A stretch of DNA of 64,000 nucleotides, taken from the NCBI RefSeq assembly GCF_004005995.1, contig NZ_CP034767.1, forward strand, positions 2,170,001-2,234,000, written 5' to 3'. The notes below the pieces were generated by a model, which was not told where the DNA came from, searched no databases, and worked only from the letters and a program-made list of their open reading frames with translations. Position numbers and translations under genes: made by a program. Below are positions 56,444-64,000 of this stretch, piece after piece. Position 1 is the first letter of the stretch, and every line of letters starts with the position of its first letter. The stretch comes from Devosia sp. 1566 (GTDB lineage: Bacteria; Pseudomonadota; Alphaproteobacteria; Rhizobiales; Devosiaceae).

Positions 56444-58369
56444 CTATAGCACCACCTGCGTGCCGATCTCGACGACGCGGCCCGTTGGTATGTGGAAATA
56501 CTCCGTGGCGTCGCTGGCATTGCGCGCCAACCGCGTGAACAACCGGTCTTGCCAATAGCGCACCAGCCCTTGGCGCGGCCCGGGCTTGAGCGAGCGGCGC
56601 GACAGGAAGAACGAGGTCGACATGATGTCGAACTTCCAGCCCAGCTTGCGCCCCAGGATCAAGGCCTTTGGAATATTGGGGCTTTCCATATAGCCAAAGG
56701 TCACGACCACGCGGCTGAACAGCTCGTTATAGGCGTCGATCGTCACCTTCTCGTCGTCCGGCACGCGCGGGGACGCCGATGTGCGCACCGTCAGAATCAC
56801 GTTTTGCTCGTGCAGCACCTTGTAGTGCTTGAGGCTATGGAGCAGCGCCGTTGGGGCGCCTTCGATATCGCTGGTCAGGAACACGGCGGTGCCGGGCACC
56901 AATGTCGGGCGTTTCTTGGAGAGATTATCCACGAGGAACTGCAACGGCACTTCATCGCGCCGGGTCTTTTCCGCCAGGCGCCGTCGGCCGCCAATCCAGC
57001 TTGCCATGATGACCGCGACTGTCAGCGCCACCGCAGCGGGGACCCAGCCGCCCTGGAACAGTTTGGAGACATTGGCGGCGAAGAACCCGCCATCGATCAC
57101 AACGAACACAACGCCGAACAGCACCACGACCGCCGGGTTCCACTTCCAATTGCGCCACATCACCACCAGCAGCAGCGCCAGGGTAACGATCATCACGCCC
57201 GAAACCGCGATACCATAGGCGTTCGACAACGCCTCGGAACTGCCGAACGCAATCACCAGCATCAGCACGCCGAGCATCAGCATCGTATTGATCTGAGGCA
57301 TGTAGATCTGACCGCTTTGGGTAGCGGAGGTGTGCTGCACCACCATGCGCGGCAGCATGTTGAGCGCGATAGCCTGCTGCGCCAGGCTGTAGGTGCCCGA
57401 GATAACCGCCTGGCTGGCGATGATTGTCGCCATGGTCGCAAGTGCCACAAACGGCCCCAAGGCCCATTCCGGCTGCATTTCAAAAAACGGGCTTTCGACA
57501 TTCTCGACGCCCATCTGCAACACAAAGGCGCCCTGCCCGAAATAGTTGAGCAAGAGGCACGGAAACACCAGGGCGAACCAGGCAATCACAATGGGCCGAC
57601 GCCCGAAATGCCCCAAATCCACATACAGCGCCTCGGCCCCGGTCACCGCCAGGAACACAGCGCCGATCACCACAAAGGCAATGCCGAAATGCGTGGCCAG
57701 AAACTCGACGCCCAGGAAAGGATTGATCGCCAGCAGCACCGCTGGGTACTGCACAATATGCACCAGCCCGGAAATGCCCAGGGTCAGGAACCAGATCCCG
57801 GTTACGGGACCAAACACGATCGAGACCTTGGCAGTGCCAAAGCGCTGCACCATGAAGATGCCGACAATGATCACCAGCGTGATCGGCACCACCCAGCGGC
57901 GCATATTGGGGGCTACGAGTTCAATACCCTCAACCGCCGACAACACCGAGATAGCGGGAGTGATGATCGCGTCGCCAAAAAACAGCGAGGCTCCCAGCAC
58001 GCCGAGTACGGTGATCCACATCGGCGGATTGGTGAAGGTCTTGCGCGCCAAGGCCATCAGCGAAAGCGTACCGCCCTCGCCCTTGTTGTCCGCGCGCGTA
58101 ACGAAGAACACATATTTGACCGCGACGGTCAGCGTCAGCGCCCAAACAATCAGCGACAGCAGTCCCAGGATTTCGCTGCTGCTCGAAGCGGCACCGGGAC
58201 GAATGCTCATCGCCTGCCGGAAGGCATAGATCGGGCTCGTGCCAATATCGCCATAGACCACCCCAAGCGCGCCGAGCAGCAGCATGGGCAGGTCTTTGTT
58301 GTGAGAGTGGTCGTGAAGATCGCTCGCATCGGCACCGGTGCTGGCACCGGCCGTATTCGTCTGCGTCAT
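56444..58369 (-). CDS. kup: Potassium transporter Kup
   Basis: A 641-residue KUP/HAK-type K+:H+ symporter with 12 predicted helices up to about residue 450 and a soluble C-terminal domain. Family signatures: LGALGVVYGDIGTSPIYAFRQ near the start, GGTLSLMALA, ITPAISVLSAVEG and the ending FHIPTGRVVEIGTQVVL. It imports potassium constitutively, mainly at low pH or high osmolarity. The ATG at 58369 gives a 30-residue polar N-terminus as usual. Transcribed alone. Confidence 0.95.
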   Translation of the reverse strand: MTQTNTAGASTGADASDLHDHSHNKDLPMLLLGALGVVYGDIGTSPIYAFRQAMSIRPGAASSSSEILGLLSLIVWALTLTVAVKYVFFVTRADNKGEGGTLSLMALARKTFTNPPMWITVLGVLGASLFFGDAIITPAISVLSAVEGIELVAPNMRRWVVPITLVIIVGIFMVQRFGTAKVSIVFGPVTGIWFLTLGISGLVHIVQYPAVLLAINPFLGVEFLATHFGIAFVVIGAVFLAVTGAEALYVDLGHFGRRPIVIAWFALVFPCLLLNYFGQGAFVLQMGVENVESPFFEMQPEWALGPFVALATMATIIASQAVISGTYSLAQQAIALNMLPRMVVQHTSATQSGQIYMPQINTMLMLGVLMLVIAFGSSEALSNAYGIAVSGVMIVTLALLLVVMWRNWKWNPAVVVLFGVVFVVIDGGFFAANVSKLFQGGWVPAAVALTVAVIMASWIGGRRRLAEKTRRDEVPLQFLVDNLSKKRPTLVPGTAVFLTSDIEGAPTALLHSLKHYKVLHEQNVILTVRTSASPRVPDDEKVTIDAYNELFSRVVVTFGYMESPNIPKALILGRKLGWKFDIMSTSFFLSRRSLKPGPRQGLVRYWQDRLFTRLARNASDATEYFHIPTGRVVEIGTQVVL

Positions 58370-58460
58370 AAACCTGTGCTCTCATGGGTAACGGCGGGCG
58401 CCGCTATACACCTCGGATATCTCACATACAACACAACTTCTATTCAAGCGCCCAAACGCA

Positions 58461-58489
58461 CAGGGGCCGCTCACACCGAGCGGCCCCTG
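58461..58489. terminator. Stem-loop after the FMN reductase gene
   Basis: Perfect 11-bp stem CAGGGGCCGCT/AGCGGCCCCTG with a 7-nt loop, between the FMN reductase stop and the kup start. No T-tract on either side, so it may act as a partial terminator or mRNA-end stabiliser. Confidence 0.5.
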
Positions 58490-58526
58490 ACGTCAACGAA
58501 AGCTGGAGGTCTGGCTTTCGAAATAC

Positions 58527-59144
58527 CTATTCGGCCGCGACGGCAGCCCGGGCATTATCCTGGGCGCGAGCGGCCTTGGTGGCAGTGCCCCACCAGATCA
58601 GCTGGTCTAGCATGTCCTTGGCGCTAGGGCCGATCGAGCCTTCGATATCGCTGAAGCTCTTGTTCTGGCCGCCGAGCGGATGCACGGCAAAGAAGTCGCT
58701 GCCCCCGATATGGACGGCCGAGCGGGTCGAGACCATCTGCATCTCGACGCCGATGCCGCGCAGATGTTCGGCCGCACGGGTGCCGCCAACGCTGCCATAG
58801 GCGACGATGCCGAAGGGCTTGCGATTCCACTCGACATAGGACTGGTCGATCGCGTTCTTAAGCGCGCCGGTGATGGACCGGTTGTATTCGGCGACGACGA
58901 AGATGAAGCCGTCAAACTCTGCGACCTTCTTTTGCCAGGCGACAGCACGGGGGTCGCTTGAAGGCATCCACATATTGGACGCCACTTCGTTGAAGAAGGG
59001 CAGGTCGAAATCGCGCAGGTCGACCAGTTCAGCCTCGATCTCGTCACGGGCATTGGCCTTGTCGAGAATCCACTGCGCCGGCTTGTCGCCGAAGCGGCTT
59101 TCGCGGGTGGACGAGATAATGACGCCAATCTTGAGTTTGGACAT
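58527..59144 (-). CDS. NADPH-dependent FMN reductase family protein
   Basis: A 205-residue flavodoxin-like FMN reductase (chromate/quinone/azo-reductase group). The phosphate-binding loop is IGVIISSTRESRFGDKP at residues about 5-21; FVVAEYNRSITGALKNAIDQ is the second family signature. It transfers electrons from NAD(P)H to quinones, FMN or xenobiotics. The ATG at 59144 has AAGGAGG 8 bp upstream. Two GTTAC repeats just upstream (59160-59175) may be part of an operator. Confidence 0.9.
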   Translation of the reverse strand: MSKLKIGVIISSTRESRFGDKPAQWILDKANARDEIEAELVDLRDFDLPFFNEVASNMWMPSSDPRAVAWQKKVAEFDGFIFVVAEYNRSITGALKNAIDQSYVEWNRKPFGIVAYGSVGGTRAAEHLRGIGVEMQMVSTRSAVHIGGSDFFAVHPLGGQNKSFSDIEGSIGPSAKDMLDQLIWWGTATKAARAQDNARAAVAAE

Positions 59145-59380
59145 TGCGTGCCCTCCTTGGTAACAAAACGTAACTGAGGCGATATATGTGCCTGTACGAT
59201 TTCCACGCAAGTGGGCACGCTCATGTCCGTGGGTTCCCCGAAGGGAGCTAAGGCACATGGGTGTAAGTATCTGACTGCCTTAAGTTGCCGGATTTCTGGG
59301 CTTTTGAGGGCTGCGCACCAACAGCTGCACTCGGTGTGTTCAACGCAGCGTTCGTCAAACCTGACCGACGGGCTGTTGGC

Positions 59381-60124
59381 TCAACCGCCCAGCACGGCAC
59401 GATAGCGGCGTACTGCTTCGGCAAACCCCATCAGCAGCGCATCGGCCGTGATACCATGGCCGATGGAGACTTCGGCTACGCCAGGCACCGCATCCTGAAA
59501 CGCGGGCAAATTGTCCAGGGTCAAATCGTGCCCGGCATTGACCCCAAGGCCAAGCGCCATGGCGTCGGCCGTGGTGCCAGCAAGCTTGGACAACTCAACC
59601 GCCGCCCGCTCGGGATCATCAAAGCAGGCGCCATAGGGGCCGGTATAAAGCTCGATCCGGTCCGCGCCCAAATCGCGCGCCGCTTCCGTGCCATAAAGCC
59701 CCGCATCGGGATCGCAAAACAGCGACACGCGGCTGCCCATCTCCTTGAGCTGCTTGATCACCGGCCACAGCATCGCCGCCGAAGCAGCAAAATCCCAGCC
59801 ATGATCGGAGGTCGCCTGTGCCGGATCGTCGGGCACCAGCGTCACCTGCTGGGGCCGCACCGCATCGATCAGCGCCAGGAAATCGTCGCTCGGATAGCCT
59901 TCGATGTTGAACTCGGCTCCGGGATAGTCCTCCCGCAGCAAGGCCGCGAGTTCGAACACATCCGTGCGCCTAATATGGCGCTGATCCGGGCGGGGATGGA
60001 TGGTGATCCCGCTTGCCCCGGCATCCAGCACCACCCGGGCGATGCCGGTTACGCTGGGCCAGGGCAGATCGCGTCGATTGCGCAGCTGCGCCACGGCATT
60101 GAGATTGACGGAAAGCAGGGTCAT
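59381..60124 (-). CDS. pdxJ: Pyridoxine 5'-phosphate synthase
   Basis: PdxJ closes the pyridine ring of vitamin B6 from 1-deoxyxylulose 5-phosphate and amino-acetone phosphate. The 247-residue TIM barrel has His43 and Arg45 ([12 protein letters not shown]), Glu75 in FNIEGYP and the VNAGHDL His. The N-terminal [19 protein letters not shown] form, with Ala in place of the His of E. coli VNIDHIATLRNAR, is the form found in rhizobia and is not a defect. Downstream of ilvN by 85 bp on the same strand. Confidence 0.93.
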   Translation of the reverse strand: MTLLSVNLNAVAQLRNRRDLPWPSVTGIARVVLDAGASGITIHPRPDQRHIRRTDVFELAALLREDYPGAEFNIEGYPSDDFLALIDAVRPQQVTLVPDDPAQATSDHGWDFAASAAMLWPVIKQLKEMGSRVSLFCDPDAGLYGTEAARDLGADRIELYTGPYGACFDDPERAAVELSKLAGTTADAMALGLGVNAGHDLTLDNLPAFQDAVPGVAEVSIGHGITADALLMGFAEAVRRYRAVLGG

Positions 60125-60209
60125 CGCGAAAAACTCGGCGTTGCGGTGCGGTTTAGGAACTGACTGCCATCAGCAGTACTGATCCTGCGCGCCCGGCACA
60201 ACACCGCGA

Positions 60210-60764
60210 TCACATCCCCTCGGGACCCCGGGAGATCGCCGCCAACCCAGTGCGCACCACTTCCACCAGGCCGAGCGGCGCCATCAAGGCGATGAAGCTG
60301 TCTATCTTGCTCGACTTGCCCGTCACTTCGAACACGAAGCTTTCGACGGTTGCGTCAACGATTTGCGCCCGAAACGCATCGGCCAACCGCAAGGTCTCGG
60401 CGCGGTGGTCGCCCGAACCCGCCACCTTGATCAGCGCCAGCTCGCGCTCCACCGAGCCCCCTTCGCTGGTCAGGTCATGCACCTTGTGCACCGGCACCAG
60501 GCGCTCAAGCTGCAGCTTGATTTGCACCAGCACCTTGGGCGTCGCCACCACCACCACAGTGATGCGGCTAAGTCGCTTGTCGTGTTCGGTCTCGCTGACG
60601 GTCAGGCTCTCGATATTATAGCCCCGGGCCGAAAACAGCCCCACCACGCGTGCAAGAATACCCGGCTCATTGTCCACCAGCACCGACAGCGTATGCCGCT
60701 CGATCTCCTGGTTTTCCTTGGTCATGAAATAAGCCGAACCGGTCGGCTGCAGATGTGCGTTCAT
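60210..60764 (-). CDS. ilvN: Acetolactate synthase small subunit
   Basis: The regulatory subunit of AHAS, which confers valine feedback inhibition. The 184-residue product has an N-terminal ACT domain (HTLSVLVDNEPGILARVVGL, ARGYNIESLTVSETE) and the C-terminal ALS_ss domain. The ATG at 60764 has GAGG 9 bp upstream, preceded by an A-rich spacer. It follows ilvB by 147 bp on the same strand; the gap carries a palindromic repeat. The two are presumably co-transcribed. Confidence 0.95.
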   Translation of the reverse strand: MNAHLQPTGSAYFMTKENQEIERHTLSVLVDNEPGILARVVGLFSARGYNIESLTVSETEHDKRLSRITVVVVATPKVLVQIKLQLERLVPVHKVHDLTSEGGSVERELALIKVAGSGDHRAETLRLADAFRAQIVDATVESFVFEVTGKSSKIDSFIALMAPLGLVEVVRTGLAAISRGPEGM

Positions 60765-60825
60765 TTTTTTGGTCCTCAACTGCTGGGCTCTGAAACGGTG
60801 CCTCCCGCCCCGGTATCATCCCGAC

Positions 60826-60873
60826 CTTGAGCCGGGATCCATCTCGAGATCTCAAGATGGGCCCCGGCTCAAG
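60826..60873. repeat. Palindromic repeat (REP-like) between ilvB and ilvN
   Basis: Inverted repeat with 11-bp perfect outer arms CTTGAGCCGGG/CCCGGCTCAAG and inner CATCT/AGATG arms. Its sequence style (CATCCCG...CTTGAG-CCGGGATCCA) resembles dispersed palindromic elements common in alphaproteobacteria. In mRNA it forms a long hairpin between two co-transcribed genes. Confidence 0.7.
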
Positions 60874-60911
60874 GCGGGGGTAGACACGGAGCGCGGGAGA
60901 AATCGCGCCTC

Positions 60912-62681
60912 CTAAACCAGCGCCCTTCCCTTTTCATCGATGATCGAGCCGATATTGGCGGTATCGGGCAAGATGATCTCATTATGCGGCTTGCCCGATG
61001 GGATCATCGGCAGCGCATTCTCGTCCTTCTCCACCACGCAGTCGAACAGCACCGGACCATCATAATCGAGCATCTCGGCAATCGCCGCATCGAGCTCGGC
61101 CGGGTTCTCGCACCGGATACCCTTGCCGCCATAAGCCTCTGCCAGCTTGACGAAATCGGGCAGCGATTCCGAATAGGAATGCGCATAGCGCGAGCCATGC
61201 AGCAGGTCCTGCCACTGGCGCACCATGCCCATGCGCTCATTGTTGAGGATGAAGATCTTGACCGGCAAGCGGTACTGCACCGCCGTGGACATTTCCTGCA
61301 TCGTCATCTGCACGCTGGCTTCGCCGGCGATGTCGATCACGAGAGCGTCGGGATGCGCCACCTGCACGCCGACCGCCGCTGGCAGGCCATAGCCCATGGT
61401 CCCCAAACCGCCCGAGGTCATCCAGCGATTGGGCTTTTGGAAATGGAAGTGCTGCGCGGCCCACATCTGGTGCTGCCCAACCTCGGTCGTGATGTAGACA
61501 TCCCGGTCCTTGGTCGCCTCATAAAGGCGCTGGATCGCGTATTGCGGCTTGATCGTCGTGTCCGAGTTCTGGAAGCCCAGCGAGTTGACCGAGCGCCACT
61601 TGCCGATCTGCCCCCACCATGGCGCCAGCGCTTCGGTACGCGGCTGGTTGGTCTTGGAGCGCCAGATTCGCACCATTTCGGCCAAAACCCGCCCGCAATC
61701 GCCGATGATGGGCAGGTCCACGGGGATGATCTTGTTGATCGAGCTTGGGTCGATATCCACATGGATCTTGCGGCTGCCAGGCGAAAACGCGTCGATCCGG
61801 CCGGTGATGCGGTCATCGAACCGCGCCCCGATATTGATCATCAGATCGCAGCCATGCATGGCGAGGTTCGCTTCATAAGTGCCGTGCATGCCCAGCATTC
61901 CCAACCACTGCGGATTGGCCGCCGGAAACGCGCCCAGCCCCATCAGCGTCGAGGTCACCGGAAAGCCGGTCAGCTCAGCCAGTTCACGCAGATGCTCAGA
62001 GGCCTGCGGCCCGGCATTGATCACGCCGCCACCGGTATAAAACACCGGGCGCTCGGCCTTGAGCATCATGTCGACAGCAGCCTCGATCGCGGCGATGTCC
62101 CCATCCACCTGCGGGCGATAGCTGCGCTGGCGCAGGCTCTGCGCGTCCGGCTTGTAGTAGGTGCCTAGTGCAAACTGCACATCCTTGGGAATATCGATCA
62201 CCACCGGGCCGGGCCGGCCGGTCGTCGCGATCAGGAACGCTTCATGCAGCACCCGCGGCAGGTCCTCGATGCGCTTCACCAGATAATTGTGCTTGGTGCA
62301 GGAGCGGGTGATCCCCACCGTGTCGCATTCCTGGAACGCGTCGGTGCCGATCAGCGAGGTCGGCACCTGGGCGGTGATGCACACCAGCGGAATGGAATCG
62401 AGCAGCGCATCGGTCAATCCGGTGATCGCGTTGGTCACCCCCGGGCCCGAGGTCACCAGCACCACGCCCGGCTTGCCGGTCGAGCGGGCATAGCCCTCGG
62501 CCATATGGGTCGCGCCCTGTTCGTGGCGCACGAGGATATGCTGGATCACATCCTGCTGGAACATCGCGTCATAGATCGGCAGCGCCGCGCCACCGGGATA
62601 GCCAAAGATATGCTCGACACCCTGATCGGTTAGCGCCTGGATCACCATCTCGGCGCCCGTCATCTTCTCGTGTTCCGCCAT
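60912..62681 (-). CDS. ilvB: Acetolactate synthase large subunit
   Basis: The catalytic AHAS subunit, which makes acetolactate and acetohydroxybutyrate for valine, leucine and isoleucine. The 589-residue product has the ThDP-dependent layout: Glu53 in LVRHEQGATHMAEGYAR, central FAD-type domain, and the ThDP-binding region IAGEASVQMTMQEMSTA in the alphaproteobacterial form. The ATG at 62681 has AAGGAG 8 bp upstream. Expression is probably governed by the leader peptide and terminator in the 5' region. Confidence 0.96.
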   Translation of the reverse strand: MAEHEKMTGAEMVIQALTDQGVEHIFGYPGGAALPIYDAMFQQDVIQHILVRHEQGATHMAEGYARSTGKPGVVLVTSGPGVTNAITGLTDALLDSIPLVCITAQVPTSLIGTDAFQECDTVGITRSCTKHNYLVKRIEDLPRVLHEAFLIATTGRPGPVVIDIPKDVQFALGTYYKPDAQSLRQRSYRPQVDGDIAAIEAAVDMMLKAERPVFYTGGGVINAGPQASEHLRELAELTGFPVTSTLMGLGAFPAANPQWLGMLGMHGTYEANLAMHGCDLMINIGARFDDRITGRIDAFSPGSRKIHVDIDPSSINKIIPVDLPIIGDCGRVLAEMVRIWRSKTNQPRTEALAPWWGQIGKWRSVNSLGFQNSDTTIKPQYAIQRLYEATKDRDVYITTEVGQHQMWAAQHFHFQKPNRWMTSGGLGTMGYGLPAAVGVQVAHPDALVIDIAGEASVQMTMQEMSTAVQYRLPVKIFILNNERMGMVRQWQDLLHGSRYAHSYSESLPDFVKLAEAYGGKGIRCENPAELDAAIAEMLDYDGPVLFDCVVEKDENALPMIPSGKPHNEIILPDTANIGSIIDEKGRALV

Positions 62682-62750
62682 CTTGCTTGCTCCTTGGTTG
62701 CCCCACCGGGCCGTTCGGTTCCGCCCCTCCGCCCCGGCGGAAAATGGGCA

Positions 62751-62774
62751 ATAAAAAAGGCCCCGTTTGGGACC
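62751..62774 (-). terminator. Attenuator terminator in the ilvB leader
   Basis: Read on the minus strand: GGTCCC-AAAC-GGGGCC (one G-U pair) running into TTTTTTAT, 70 bp before the ilvB start and 33 bp after the leader-peptide stop. A terminator between a promoter and its own gene is the mark of attenuation. Confidence 0.8.
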
Positions 62775-62781
62775 TGTTTTC

Positions 62782-62829
62782 GGCGCATCAGCATTCGCGC
62801 GGGATGTTATCCCACGTCGCCGATGCGCC
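62782..62829 (-). promoter_or_regulatory. Pause/protector hairpin of the ilvB attenuator
   Basis: Perfect 8-bp stem GGCGCATC/GATGCGCC with an inner GGGAT/ATCCC stem. The left arm lies inside the leader peptide, just past the Val codons. The GGGAT segment (with neighbours TGGGAT, 62814-62809) can alternatively pair with GTCCCA of the terminator arm (62773-62768), giving an antiterminator. Confidence 0.6.
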
Positions 62830-62857
62830 AGCCTACTACGAGAATGAGTGCCCGCAC
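62807..62857 (-). CDS. ilvB leader peptide (16 aa)
   Basis: GTG-initiated peptide MRALILVVGWRIGDVG followed by TAA. Leu-Ile-Leu-Val-Val at residues 4-8 are the products of the pathway, the expected control codons. GGAG lies 7 bp before the GTG. A ribosome stalled there would cover the left arm of the following hairpin and favour antitermination. Seen directly; the mechanism is inferred from known ilv leaders. Confidence 0.78.
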   Translation of the reverse strand: MRALILVVGWRIGDVG

Positions 62858-62950
62858 GGGACCTCTCCATAAAAAAGTTGGTTTGTTTCTAGCCCCTCGC
62901 CCGAAATCGGTCAAGCGGGCAAATGCCATCGCCCGAGCCGGGCACAAAAA

Positions 62951-62980
62951 CAAAAAAGGCTCCCCGGAGGGAGCCTTTCC
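62951..62980 (-). terminator. Terminator of the first cold-shock gene
   Basis: AAAGGCTCCC / GGGAGCCTTT-type stem (one unpaired position near the loop) running into TTTTTTG on the minus strand, 20 bp after the stop codon. Confidence 0.9.
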
Positions 62981-62999
62981 AGATCCGATAAGGGATCGC

Positions 63000-63212
63000 T
63001 TAGTTGTCGAGCAGGGTCAGGTTCGTTGCTGAAACCTTGCCATCGCGGCCGGTCTCGAGCTCGTAGGTGACCTTGTCGCCTTCATACAGGCCCTGCAGGC
63101 CCGAACGCTGAACGGCGGAGATGTGCACGAATGCGTCCTGGCCGCCATTCTCAGGCGAAATGAAGCCGAAGCCCTTGGTGGTGTTGAAAAACTTAACGGT
63201 ACCGGTGATCAT
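63000..63212 (-). CDS. Cold-shock protein (CspA family)
   Basis: A 70-residue OB-fold protein with RNP1 KGFGFISP and RNP2 DAFVHISAV; it binds single-stranded RNA/DNA as an RNA chaperone. The ATG at 63212 has AGGG 6 bp upstream. A paralogue 286 bp upstream (63498-63713) is nearly identical, differing in the first residues, at GGQ/GEK and at the C-terminus. Each copy has its own terminator and so its own transcript. Cold induction cannot be claimed from sequence. Confidence 0.95.
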   Translation of the reverse strand: MITGTVKFFNTTKGFGFISPENGGQDAFVHISAVQRSGLQGLYEGDKVTYELETGRDGKVSATNLTLLDN

Positions 63213-63449
63213 GGCTGACCCTTTTCTGTGTGCTCTCGCCGCGGCGAACGAGCCGTTGCCCATGACAACATGTCGGTGGGCGCATACACGTTCGCAAGTT
63301 GAGCAGGTAGCCAGGCCGAAATTCGGCAGATCAGGCAGCCGACGTAGGCTGTAAAACGTATGCCTGCCTTATGCACGGAACTGAAGAAAAAGTAAAGCCC
63401 CCGGGGCGCTAGCGGTATCGGCATGGCGAACGGCGCTCTGCGGCGGGAC

Positions 63450-63475
63450 AAAAAAGGCCCCGCTACCGGGGCCTT
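63450..63475 (-). terminator. Terminator of the second cold-shock gene
   Basis: GGCCCCG/CGGGGCC stem with AA/TT extension and 4-nt loop, followed by TTTTTTG on the minus strand, 22 bp after the stop codon. Confidence 0.92.
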
Positions 63476-63497
63476 CCGAAACTCGAACCTGTTGAGT

Positions 63498-63713
63498 TTA
63501 GCTCAGCAGGGTCAGGTTGGTGGCGGAAACCTTGCCGTCACGGCCGGTCTCGAGTTCATAGGTCACCTTGTCGCCTTCATACAGGCCCTGCAGGCCCGAA
63601 CGCTGGACGGCGGAGATGTGGACAAACGCGTCCTTCTCACCATTTTCTGGCGAGATGAAGCCGAAGCCCTTGGTGGTGTTGAAGAATTTCACGGTACCGG
63701 TGATTGCGGCCAT
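63498..63713 (-). CDS. Cold-shock protein (CspA family), tandem paralogue
   Basis: A 71-residue CspA-type OB-fold protein with intact RNP1 (KGFGFISP) and RNP2 (DAFVHISAV). The ATG at 63713 (MAAITGTVKFF) has AGGA about 9 bp upstream. It lies upstream of the other csp gene on the same strand with its own terminator between them, so the two are separately transcribed duplicates. Near identity at protein level suggests recent duplication or gene conversion. Confidence 0.95.
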   Translation of the reverse strand: MAAITGTVKFFNTTKGFGFISPENGEKDAFVHISAVQRSGLQGLYEGDKVTYELETGRDGKVSATNLTLLS

Positions 63714-63909
63714 GGAATTTGATCCTCGTAACAAGTGGTCGCCGCCGCGGCGGCTAAGGGTTGAATACGGGCGGGAAAGCCCGGTCTAACGATTCACAGT
63801 CAGGAGGTAGCCAAGTTTCCGGCACGCCGGTGATTGGATTAGCGCAAGACGAGTGTAACGTATGTTGTGAAATATGCCGCGCCCGCAAACAAATTTCAAG
63901 TCCTTCATA

Positions 63910-63950
63910 AACAAAGACACTCGGCCCGGGAGGGACTCCGGACCGAGTGT
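63910..63950 (-). terminator. Terminator of a gene beyond the right edge
   Basis: Eight-bp stem ACACTCGG/CCGAGTGT extended by a CCGG/CCGG inner stem, followed on the minus strand by CTTTGTTTAT. The rest of 63714-64000 holds no gene I can support; it should contain the promoter of the second csp gene. Confidence 0.7.
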
Positions 63951-64000
63951 TGGCGCCCCGAGGGGCGCGCGCCGCATGGGGCGATGCGGCGACCTGTTTA

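Noticed and set aside
56492..58627. 711-codon plus-strand frame across kup
   Set aside because: Antisense shadow of kup, with very His/Gln/Arg-rich composition.
59381..60124. PdxJ lacking the His of the E. coli VNIDH motif as a possible inactive enzyme
   Set aside because: The [19 protein letters not shown] form is the normal rhizobial type; the other catalytic residues are present.
60912..62681. Altered ThDP motif (GEAS instead of GDAS) in IlvB as a defect
   Set aside because: This variant is usual in alphaproteobacterial AHAS large subunits.
63786..63977. 63-codon minus-strand frame at the right edge
   Set aside because: It overlaps a terminator hairpin, has no ribosome site and lacks protein-like composition.

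Overview
The window is high-GC DNA from an alphaproteobacterium of the order Hyphomicrobiales, most likely Devosia or a close relative. The evidence is a Growth Pole Ring (GPR/RgsE)-like giant protein, an HWE-type histidine kinase, rhizobial-type PdxJ and AHAS sequences, an APS-reductase sulfate pathway and many 4-bp operon overlaps. The genus is an inference; the order is well supported. I see no insertion sequence, prophage, integron, CRISPR array or rRNA. One tRNA gene (Lys, CTT) is present. The window looks like ordinary chromosome.

Layout. 1-2.9 kb: flagellar hook genes flgE-flgK on the minus strand behind a good sigma-54 promoter. 3.1-9.6 kb: a P-loop NTPase, metA, a Tat-exported PhoX phosphatase behind a PHO box, and the ycjX-ycjF pair. 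9.6-19.9 kb: an EAL phosphodiesterase; a sulfur block (cysG, DUF2849, cysI, a cysH-DUF934 fusion, then ferredoxin reductase and ferredoxin); and prfC, a METTL25-like methyltransferase and a second ferredoxin in one overlapping unit. 20.1-27.5 kb: an Hpt protein divergent from a 2228-residue GPR-like coiled-coil protein with 24 uninterrupted 11-residue repeats. 27.7-41.9 kb: MFS transporter, LpxH-like phosphatase, exported NagZ-like hydrolase, acs, a small polysaccharide group (GNAT, Wzx-type flippase, FemAB-like), TerC, HWE kinase, two SDR proteins and two very small genes. 42-50.2 kb: tRNA-Lys, MscS channel, an EEP-family protein, leuA with a Leu-rich upstream ORF, phzF, UPF0303, GFA, ilvC and a TetR regulator with a perfect 18-bp palindrome. 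50.5-54.6 kb: a polar amino acid ABC importer with a LacI-family regulator and two matching operators. 54.8-64 kb: old yellow enzyme, a small exported protein, kup, FMN reductase, pdxJ, ilvN-ilvB behind a classical attenuator, and two near-identical cold-shock genes.

How the genes work together. Branched-chain amino acid synthesis is represented three times within 18 kb (leuA, ilvC, ilvBN), and each locus appears to have its own control: a Leu-rich leader ORF, a TetR gene 14 bp upstream, and a Leu-Ile-Leu-Val-Val leader peptide with terminator. Sulfite reduction lacks a CysJ flavoprotein; the neighbouring ferredoxin and FNR probably supply its electrons. Motility (flgE), phosphate starvation (phoX) and transport (LacI/ABC) each carry a recognisable cis-site, so much of the value of this window lies in short non-coding signals. 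The most striking protein is the GPR homologue, expected to organise polar growth.
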